From: Pseudomonadota bacterium
Lineage (GTDB): Bacteria > Pseudomonadota > Alphaproteobacteria > Micropepsales > Micropepsaceae
Reading direction: 5' to 3'
DNA length: 5,848 bases
Assembly: GCA_021817355.1 (NCBI GenBank)
Contig: JAKAVI010000061.1
Location: forward strand, 1-5,848
In this document: positions 1 through 4,721 of the stretch, piece after piece
Layout: every line of letters begins with the position of its first letter
How positions within the stretch are numbered: the stretch's first letter is position 1
Notes under the pieces: model-generated
Database searches by the model: none
What the model saw: the letters and a program-made list of their open reading frames with translations, nothing else
What the model was told of the DNA's origin: nothing
Program-made: the position numbers and the translations under genes

Positions 1-1
1 A

Positions 2-1090
2 CGGGCCCGTGCCATTCAGCTTCCGGCATGGAACGAGGCACTGGGACTGCCCCGCCCGTGGGATCAGCAGTGGTCGCTACGCTTGCAGCAGATAGCCGCG
101 TTTGAAACCGATCTTCTGGAGCATGATGACATTTTCAGTGGCTCCCATGTCATCGAGGCCAGGGTGGCGCAGCTGAAGCGGCAGATTGGCGAAGAAATCG
201 CGCGAATTGACGGCCTGGGTGGCGCTGCGAGCCAGGCGGCGCTCGAATATATGAAGGAACGCCTGGTGCGCTCGCATGCGGCGCGCATCGAAGCCATCGA
301 AACCAATAGCGAGATTCGTGTGGGCGTAAACGCCTATCAGGAGAGCGAGCCCTCGCCCCTGACAATCGGTGAGGGAACCTTCGTCACGGTGGATGCTCGG
401 GTTGAGGCCGAACAGATTGGACGGCTGCAGCAATGGCGGGAGGAGCGCGATGCTGCGGCTGTCGCGGCCGCACTGACGGCGCTGGAAGCAGCAGCGCGGA
501 CGGGGCGCAACGTGATGGAGGCATCGATCGTCTGTGCCAAGGCCGGCGTGACGACAGGAGAGTGGTCGGACACGCTGCGCCAGCTCTTTGGTGGATATCG
601 TGCACCCACCGGCATCGGAGCAGAGGCACCGGCGCGCAATGATGCGCGTATCATGTCCTTGCGCGAAAAGGTTGATGCGGCCTCGGCCCAGCTTGGTCGA
701 CGCCTCAGTCTGTTGATCGGCAAACCCTGACTTGACGGACACTCCAATGGTGCCGAACAGATTGCGATACGGGCCCGCGATGCTGGTATTGATGTGAGTT
801 ATGAGGGCATCCGTTTCACCGCAGAAGAGATTGTAGACGCGGTGCGCAGGCGGCAGCCACATGTGATCGGGCTTTCGATCCTCTCGGGAAGCCATGTCGC
901 GCTGACCAAGGAGGTCATGGCCCGGCTGCACCAGGCCGGGCTTGACGAGGTGAAGGTGGTGGCCGGGGGCATCATTCCGGCCGCAGACGAAGCCGAACTG
1001 GTGCGCGCTGGCGTTTGTGGCGTGTTCAGCCCCAAGGACTACGACCTCAATATCGTGATGGAAAAGATTGTAGCGCTGGCGACCTCCTGA
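2..1090 (+). pseudogene. ecm: Ethylmalonyl-CoA mutase, C-terminal part, interrupted by an in-frame TGA
   Basis: This is the C-terminal ~360 codons of a B12-dependent acyl-CoA mutase, entering from the left edge. Family enzymes (about 650-700 aa) convert (2R)-ethylmalonyl-CoA to methylsuccinyl-CoA in the ethylmalonyl-CoA pathway, in the cytoplasm. The visible start, RARAIQLPAWNEALGLPRPW, is the end of the substrate-binding barrel. A linker follows, then the cobalamin domain with DGHSNG (734-751; His 740-742 is the expected lower cobalt ligand), GLSILSGSH (about 868-894) and GGIIP (964-978). The GLSILSGSH form and the GKP-x-LDGHSNGAEQ context fit Ecm/MeaA rather than methylmalonyl-CoA mutase. 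The frame is uninterrupted except for TGA at 728-730, where the family has Gly (GKPGLDGH). A single G-to-T change in GGA would explain it. A TTG at 83 is only an internal codon. Family identity is confident. Whether this is a pseudogene, a sequencing error or readthrough cannot be decided here. Confidence 0.88.
728..730 (+). other. In-frame TGA inside the cobalamin-binding domain of ecm
   Basis: The codons read GGC AAA CCC TGA CTT GAC GGA CAC, which is G-K-P-stop-L-D-G-H, with no frame change. The family consensus has Gly at the stop position (GGN). The break lies between the first beta strand of the B12 domain and its DxHxxG motif, so it is not at a natural domain boundary. The truncated product would keep the catalytic barrel but lose nearly the whole cobalamin fold, and should be inactive. 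Confidence 0.9.
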
Positions 1091-1135
1091 GCCCGGCGCT
1101 GAGCCGAGCGTCGAGGCAACAGCGCCCATCCGGGC
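1091..1135 (+). terminator. Imperfect GC-rich hairpin just after ecm, possible terminator
   Basis: GCCCGG (1091-1096) pairs with CCGGGC (1130-1135). Inside it, CGCTG (1097-1101) pairs with CAGCG (1120-1124), with an unpaired CCCAT bulge on the 3' side. It begins directly after the ecm stop codon. No T tract follows, so it is not a classical intrinsic terminator; it may only be a 3'-end stabilising structure. Confidence 0.3.
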
Positions 1136-1173
1136 GGGGAAACCAAAATTCCTTTATCTTGGAGCCAGCAGTA

Positions 1174-1220
1174 ATGACCCGCTTGTGCAAGAGTACTCTA
1201 TAATCTAGAGTACTCTTGCA
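1174..1220 (+). promoter_or_regulatory. Promoter embedded in a perfect 15-bp inverted repeat (probable operator)
   Basis: Left arm TGCAAGAGTACTCTA (1186-1200) and right arm TAGAGTACTCTTGCA (1206-1220) are exact reverse complements around a 5-bp spacer, TAATC. Each arm contains the self-palindromic 10-mer AGAGTACTCT (1190-1199 and 1207-1216), so the site is two copies of a palindrome 17 bp apart, centre to centre. A consensus -10 box, TATAAT, sits at 1199-1204 across the centre. The best -35 is a weak ATGACC at 1174-1179 with a long 19-bp spacer. A protein bound here would block RNA polymerase. The winged-helix regulator encoded at 1797-2090 is the obvious candidate, though that link is inferred. 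Transcription would start near 1211, giving a leader of about 30 nt. Confidence 0.7.
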
Positions 1221-1230
1221 TTTTGAGCAT

Positions 1231-1234
1231 GGAG
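1231..1234 (+). promoter_or_regulatory. Shine-Dalgarno GGAG that fixes the start of the membrane protein
   Basis: GGAG lies six bases before ATG 1241. Two earlier in-frame starts, TTG 1223 and ATG 1229, have no comparable site: 1223 lies only three bases after the operator palindrome, and 1229 overlaps the GGAG itself. This supports ATG 1241. Confidence 0.6.
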
Positions 1235-1240
1235 TCACGC

Positions 1241-1795
1241 ATGGCAATTTCTGCGCGGGAGGCCAAAGAAGCCCTGGACGAAATTACCCGTACCAGCCGC
1301 CATAGCTCCCAACTACATGCCTACAAGTCGGCAGCTCCCCACCTGGTGCTTTGGGGTGTGCTGTGGCTTCTGGGCTATGGCGCGACCTATCTGGTGGCGC
1401 GGCAGGCGGGATGGGTATGGCTTGCGGTATTGGTAATTGGCGGACTTGGCAGTTTTAGCAGCGGCATTGCGGCCAAGCCTGCCGCCCGACCGAGGTTCAG
1501 CTGGCAGATTTTCTTTACGTGGCTGGCTGTGCTCGGCGCCATCGCCTCGGTGCTGGCGATTTTTGCGCCGATCAGGGGTGCTCAGGTTGGCGCCCTGTTC
1601 CCGCTGGTAGCAGGCTGGGCCTATGTGGTCCTGGGGCTGTGGCTCGGCACCCGCCTGATACTGGCTGGCAGTGTTGTGGTGGGCCTCACTCTCTTTGGTT
1701 TCTTTGCGCTGCCGTCGGGGGAATTCATGCTGTGGATGGCGGGCGTGGGCAGCCTCACGCTCATTGGCACCGGTCTTTGGCTGCGGACGGTGTGA
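1241..1795 (+). CDS. Small integral membrane protein, about six TM helices, unknown function
   Basis: This is a 184-aa protein. It has a short charged cytoplasmic N-terminus (residues 1-33, predicted helix AREAKEALDEITRTSR). About six hydrophobic segments follow, near residues 34-53, 57-77, 88-110, 117-136, 137-157 and 162-181. Basic residues cluster in the loop at 79-85 (KPAARPR), which favours that loop being cytoplasmic. I recognise no catalytic or transport motif, and the segments look like a compact inner-membrane protein of the DUF type. The stop is one base before the start of the downstream winged-helix gene, so the two are almost certainly cotranscribed and translationally coupled from the palindromic promoter upstream. 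A role as a sensor, or as the target regulated by the downstream protein, is possible but is inferred from neighbourhood alone. Confidence 0.82.
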   Translation: MAISAREAKEALDEITRTSRHSSQLHAYKSAAPHLVLWGVLWLLGYGATYLVARQAGWVWLAVLVIGGLGSFSSGIAAKPAARPRFSWQIFFTWLAVLGAIASVLAIFAPIRGAQVGALFPLVAGWAYVVLGLWLGTRLILAGSVVVGLTLFGFFALPSGEFMLWMAGVGSLTLIGTGLWLRTV

Positions 1796-1796
1796 G

Positions 1797-2090
1797 ATGG
1801 AACAGCCCGACCCTGTCATTCACCAGCCCGTTCGGCTTAAGATCATGTCCGCGCTGAAGGCCCTGCCGGCGGGCACCCAACTTGAATTCGTTCGCCTGAG
1901 GCAACTGGTGGGCGCCACGGAGGGAAACCTCGGCGCCCACATTCAGACGCTGGAAGGCCAAGGCTATGTTGCGGTCGAAAAAGACTTTGTCGGCAGGAGG
2001 CCGCGGACACGGATCATGCTGACCACGGATGGACGGCGCGCCTTCGAGAGCTATGTCGATTATCTGCGCGACATTGTCGGCAGCCTCTGA
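1797..2090 (+). CDS. Winged-helix (MarR-like, HTH_34 type) transcriptional regulator
   Basis: This is a 97-aa single-domain DNA-binding protein. The pattern DPVIHQPVRLKIMSAL at the start, a helix-turn-helix over about residues 32-55 with TEGNLGAHIQTLEGQGYV, and a basic wing with EKDFVGRRPRTRIMLT (61-76) match the stand-alone winged-helix family PF13601, from my knowledge of that family. No ligand-binding domain is present, and such proteins usually act as dimers. The start chosen is ATG 1797, one base after the stop of the membrane-protein gene. The reading frame is open further upstream, to 1671, but that stretch overlaps the other gene and is not domain-like. Probable role: repressor of its own two-gene unit through the inverted repeat at 1186-1220. 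That is an inference from position, not shown by the sequence. Confidence 0.88.
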   Translation: MEQPDPVIHQPVRLKIMSALKALPAGTQLEFVRLRQLVGATEGNLGAHIQTLEGQGYVAVEKDFVGRRPRTRIMLTTDGRRAFESYVDYLRDIVGSL

Positions 2091-2603
2091 CTGACGGAGG
2101 TGCTTCCACCTCGCGCCGAGCATGCCTGCCACCAGAGAGTTTTAAGACGAGCTGTTTCAGCTTTGCTGCAGGCGCAGGCCATTTTGCGGCTACCGGGCGT
2201 GGGGCGTTTCCACCTTGGCCTTCGTACCTATCCTATCCCGCACTTCGGAGGCGAGGGCTTGGTGGCCGAGCCCTGATCCTCCGATAAATCGTGGGATGGG
2301 ACAGGAAGCGGCTGTGGTCCAGCACACACCCCACCGAGTTACCTCAAAATCCCGCGAAGATGCGGGCGCGCCCACCTCATAATCTCCTGCGCAACGCACA
2401 GCCATCATGGCCAGCCTGGCCACACGATCATCAAGCCGGCGTCGCGCTGGGTGCTGGCGGCAGCACTCCATTTCGTAATGTCGAAGCAGGTGCCGCTTGC
2501 CCTCCGGTGCCCAGGGGTGAGGATAGGCTATGAGCCTTTCAGCGCGGCCGACGTGAGATACCACGAACCGTCGTACACCTAAGCCGATGAACCCGGCGTC
2601 AGG
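2091..2603. other. Gene-free stretch, no recognisable coding sequence
   Basis: Open frames here (for example 2190-2564 on the minus strand and 2291-2533 on the plus strand) give low-complexity Pro/Arg/His-rich translations with no domain, no convincing ribosome binding site and no codon pattern like the neighbours. One small hairpin, GTGCTG-GCGG-CAGCAC (2451-2466), is present without a T tract. The region could be decayed sequence; its 3' part may contain upstream remnants of the fucosyltransferase-like fragment that follows. Confidence 0.5.
2097..2112 (+). terminator. Short hairpin after the regulator gene, possible weak terminator
   Basis: GAGGTG (2097-2102), loop CTTC, CACCTC (2107-2112) form a 6-bp perfect stem seven bases after the regulator stop codon. 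No T run follows directly; the nearest is TTTT at 2140-2143. A second small stem, AGCTG-TTT-CAGCT, is at 2150-2162, followed by TT. This is a candidate 3' end for the two-gene transcript, with weak support. Confidence 0.3.
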
Positions 2604-2790
2604 TTGCTCGCCGGCATCGCCTGGGGTCCTGATCGCATCTTCATGTTCATGGAGAACCGGGAACCAAGCGCTCTTATATCATTCCATCGGGCGCGATCTC
2701 CAAGGGACGCACGCCTCACCCAACACTTGCTTCAGGTGTTGGACCGAGAAGAGCGATTGAGTTCGTACATAAGATGGCGTGCATCCCACC
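2604..2790 (+). pseudogene. Possible remnant of a GT10 alpha-1,3-fucosyltransferase (C-terminal part)
   Basis: In one plus-strand frame the translation reads WGPDRIFMFMENREPSALIS, then SPRD, then HLLQVLDREERLSSYIRWR and PSEAG. From memory of GT10 fucosyltransferases, the C-terminal donor-site region has the order Y-W/L-G-x-P, then a Met/Pro-Asn segment before a Ser-Val/Leu-Ile strand, then SP-x-x-L, a helix ending in LD, and Y-x-x-W-K/R. The order and spacing agree. The frame has TAA about 30 bp upstream and no plausible start or catalytic N-terminal half. Past about 2800 the resemblance fades, and a weak echo (ELARLAALDAKF, about 2975-3010) is in another frame. If real, it is a frameshifted, truncated pseudogene. 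It could also be a chance resemblance. Confidence 0.33.
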
Positions 2791-3130
2791 CACGCCCATC
2801 CGAAGCCGGAAACACTCTTTCTTGCCATATCTCCACAGTGACGGCAGCGCCATGGAACCCAGCTTTGGCAAGTTCAGCGTCCCCCGAGGCCCTTGCCGGA
2901 GATGGACGCCACGCCAATACAACGTATGCGTAGAATCCGGCCCTATCTGCAGCAGTGACCTGGTATTAGCGTGCGAGCTGGCCCGATTGGCTGCACTTGA
3001 CGCCAAATTCATAACCGGGAGGGCGTGTGGAACGTGTGCGAGATGCTGTGGGATTTTCAGGCGCCAGGTCGTGCCAAAAATTACACCAATTCCGTATGCG
3101 GATTATATGGCCTGAGGTACGGGCCGCGAG

Positions 3131-3149
3131 GCGCGTCAGTTTGATGCGC
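3131..3149 (+). promoter_or_regulatory. Leader hairpin just upstream of the beta-helix gene's ribosome binding site
   Basis: GCGCGTCA (3131-3138), loop GTT, TGATGCGC (3142-3149) form an 8-bp stem in RNA if one G-U pair is allowed. It ends eight bases before the Shine-Dalgarno AAGGAG. It may be an operator half-site pair, a leader structure that protects or modulates translation, or chance. Confidence 0.35.
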
Positions 3150-3157
3150 AATCCGTA

Positions 3158-3163
3158 AAGGAG
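3158..3163 (+). promoter_or_regulatory. Strong Shine-Dalgarno AAGGAG selecting a GTG start
   Basis: AAGGAG lies seven bases before GTG 3171. The later in-frame ATGs at 3186 and 3231 have no such site, so the GTG start is preferred. It gives a signal peptide with an unusually long, positively charged N-region. Confidence 0.75.
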
Positions 3164-3170
3164 ATGTATT

Positions 3171-4355
3171 GTGAATAATCGCAAAATGCAGACTCTACTT
3201 CTGGGAGAATCGACAAGACATTTAAGGATCATGTCCTGTGCCGCGGTGATGCTAGCCACGCTGGCGGCGCCTGCTTACGCCAATGCGATTCTGACCGTTG
3301 GCGCGACCGGAAGCTATAGTACCATCAGCAGTGCGGTCAGCTATGCCGACAGCCATGGCGGCACCTACTATACGATCCAAATCGCACCCAACACTTATGT
3401 AAATGACTTTCCGGTAGTTACTGTCCCGCTTACGCTCGAAGCGGATCCAGCCACGCAAGGTCCGGTGATCCTCCAGGCAACCGTTGCGCCGTCCAACCTC
3501 AAAGGCATCATTACCACCTCCGCGAGCTTGACAGCGATCGGCATGACCTTCGAAGGCGCGGCCATCAGTGATCTTTATGGCGCGAACGCGGCGGGCATCC
3601 GTGCCCAGGCTGGCACGGAAATATTGACTATCAAGAACAGCATCTTCCGCAACAACCAGGACGGTATCCTGATCGACAGCTATCCAACTGAAGCGGTGAC
3701 CATAAGTGGCTCGCAATTCATCGGCAATGGCGTTGCCACCGGACCGCATGCCGGCCTCGAGCATGCAGTCTATGCAGGGCAGGTCAAAAGTCTGAGTGTT
3801 TCAGGTAGCACGTTTTGCGGCACGCTGGTGGGCCACGATATCAAGAGCCGTGCTGCTTCCGCGACCATCACGAACAACAAACTCTTCGATGGCGCCGCCG
3901 ATCCGGCTCTGGGTTGTGCGGCCGGCTCGACCAGCTACGCAGTAGACATTTCCAACGGTGGCCAGACGCGGATGTCCGGCAACGACATCGTGCAAGGCCC
4001 AGCCACGAAGAATTACACCATGGTAAGTTATGGCGCTGATGGCACGCTCCCCGGCTACACCAACAGCTTCACCTCCAGCAAGGACAGCTTTATCAACAGC
4101 CTCCCCGGCACCTCGGTCGGGATCTACAATCACCTATCGGATGTGACGGCGGTGGTGAATTGCGACAGCTTCAGCGGGGTATCCGACCCAACCCGCGGAC
4201 CCGCCAACGTCTCCTGCACTGCGCCCGTGCCAGTGCCCGAACCCAGCAGCCTATCGCTCATGGGCGCATTCCTCTTGGTGTTCGCCGGGTTTAGCATGTG
4301 GGGGCGCCAGGTGGGGCCGTCACGCAAAACCGTGAACTTCGTTCCGCTGCTTTAA
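3171..4355 (+). CDS. Secreted right-handed beta-helix protein with PEP-CTERM sorting signal
   Basis: This is a 394-aa exported protein. Residues 1-39 are a Sec signal peptide: long basic N-region (RKMQ, RHLR), hydrophobic core SCAAVMLATLAAP, and a likely cut after AYA (37) or ANA (39). The mature part begins ILTVGATGSYSTISSAVSYA, a typical opening of pectate-lyase-like beta-helix proteins. Repeated coils follow with Ile/Val-x-Ile and N/G-rich turns near residues 150-170 (LTIKNSIFRNNQDGI), 174-187 (VTISGSQFIGNG), 203-216, 229-241 and 257-276. The C-terminus has PEP (residues 356-358) in VPEPSSLSLMG, then a hydrophobic segment to about 376. This is a PEP-CTERM signal, which exosortase recognises for processing and release into surface or extracellular polysaccharide. 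Past the hydrophobic segment there is a single Arg (GRQ), then 14 more residues including RK, a longer tail than usual. No catalytic residues can be assigned, so carbohydrate binding or lysis is only a family-level guess. No exosortase gene is in view. Confidence 0.88.
   Translation: MNNRKMQTLLLGESTRHLRIMSCAAVMLATLAAPAYANAILTVGATGSYSTISSAVSYADSHGGTYYTIQIAPNTYVNDFPVVTVPLTLEADPATQGPVILQATVAPSNLKGIITTSASLTAIGMTFEGAAISDLYGANAAGIRAQAGTEILTIKNSIFRNNQDGILIDSYPTEAVTISGSQFIGNGVATGPHAGLEHAVYAGQVKSLSVSGSTFCGTLVGHDIKSRAASATITNNKLFDGAADPALGCAAGSTSYAVDISNGGQTRMSGNDIVQGPATKNYTMVSYGADGTLPGYTNSFTSSKDSFINSLPGTSVGIYNHLSDVTAVVNCDSFSGVSDPTRGPANVSCTAPVPVPEPSSLSLMGAFLLVFAGFSMWGRQVGPSRKTVNFVPLL
4236..4298 (+). other. 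PEP-CTERM sorting signal coding segment
   Basis: CCC GAA CCC (4236-4244) encodes the Pro-Glu-Pro motif. The segment continues through SSLSLMGAFLLVFAGFSMW, a single membrane-spanning stretch. This layout (PEP, about 18 hydrophobic residues, then a basic residue) is the tripartite exosortase substrate signal. The basic part is weak here, with one Arg rather than the usual Arg cluster. Confidence 0.8.
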
Positions 4356-4669
4356 GTCCGTTTTCCCCGGAAGCTGTCCATTCATTTCAGGGCGGTGAAC
4401 GTCTTGCTGGCCGATGTCACAGCGCCAGCGATGAGAGTGAGCCTGGAAAAAGGTGTCCGCGTGCGGGCGACACCTGGAACGCTCATAGTGCCTGCGTCAC
4501 GCTGTCATCATCTGCCGTGATCACCCCCAGGGGTTCCACATCTAATAGAGAGCGGTCGCAGGAGCCAGGCATCCGGCCCGATGCAGGAGAGCCATCTAAC
4601 TCGACCAGCGGGTTAGCCCTACTCCATCGCCAGATCATGATCTCGCTTTCAGGCGCTCAAAAGTTTCGC
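4356..4669. other. Intergenic region between convergent genes, no gene recognised
   Basis: All frames are short or unconvincing. The frame that continues past the beta-helix stop codon stays open to 4518-4520 and reads somewhat protein-like (VLLADVTAPAMRVSLEKGVR), but it has no good start or ribosome binding site. Hairpins occur at 4451-4475 and a small one at 4596-4616 (CTAAC/GTTAG). I see no terminator with a T tract on the plus strand for the beta-helix gene. Confidence 0.45.
4447..4475 (-). terminator. Hairpin with T run on the minus strand, possible second terminator
   Basis: AGGTGTC (4451-4457) and GACACCT (4469-4475) form a 7-bp stem with an 11-nt loop. Read on the minus strand, it is followed by five T residues (4451-4447). 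It could catch transcripts that escape the stronger terminator at 4670-4698. The stem is modest. Confidence 0.3.
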
Positions 4670-4698
4670 AAAAAAAAACGGCGGGCCGAAGCCCGCCG
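4670..4698 (-). terminator. Rho-independent terminator of the TonB-dependent receptor gene
   Basis: On the minus strand the sequence is CGGCGGGC-TTCG-GCCCGCCG followed by nine T residues (4678-4670). It is an 8-bp all-GC stem closed by a C(UUCG)G tetraloop, one of the most stable RNA hairpins. It lies 23 bases beyond the receptor stop codon. Confidence 0.93.
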
Positions 4699-4721
4699 CC
4701 ATAGTCGATGCAGATACTGAC

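Larger units (their letters stand above)
2791..3170. other. Intergenic region upstream of the beta-helix gene
   Basis: No supported gene. The longest plus-strand frame (2774-3115) is Cys-rich near its end (CGTCARCC) but lacks a ribosome binding site or family resemblance. A weak promoter-like pair lies at TTACAC (3081-3086) and TATATG (3104-3109) with 17-bp spacing, but the -35 half is poor. The last 40 bases carry a hairpin and a strong Shine-Dalgarno site, described separately. Confidence 0.45.

Noticed and set aside
83..730. Stand-alone 215-aa gene starting at TTG 83
   Set aside because: The family sequence continues in frame upstream to the window edge (RARAIQLPAWNEALGLPRPW) and downstream past the TGA, so this is an internal part of the mutase.
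77..1129. Long 350-aa open frame on the minus strand
   Set aside because: It is antisense to the mutase; the translation is Arg/His/Cys-rich with no domain, and the plus strand is clearly coding.
1671..1796. Upstream extension of the winged-helix gene
   Set aside because: The extra residues overlap the membrane-protein gene and are not domain-like. ATG 1797 fits the family N-terminus and gives a one-base gap.
2720..2742. Inverted repeat CCAACAC/GTGTTGG with a 9-nt loop
   Set aside because: It is only 7 bp, not next to any gene start or end, and lies inside the possible fucosyltransferase remnant; it is within what chance allows in a kilobase.
2979..2995. Sigma-54 promoter-like TGGCCCG...CTGCA upstream of the PEP-CTERM gene
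   Set aside because: The GG-to-GC spacing is one base too long for a -24/-12 promoter, which tolerates almost no spacing change.
4356..4520. Open frame continuing in phase after the beta-helix stop codon, protein-like in part
   Set aside because: It has no suitable start or ribosome binding site, and the PEP-CTERM signal normally ends a protein, so a longer product is unlikely. It could be a remnant, but nothing supports a family.
4298..4720. 140-aa plus-strand frame across the intergenic region
   Set aside because: It overlaps the end of the beta-helix gene and runs through the minus-strand terminator (its KKKRR comes from the A tract). No domain is recognisable.
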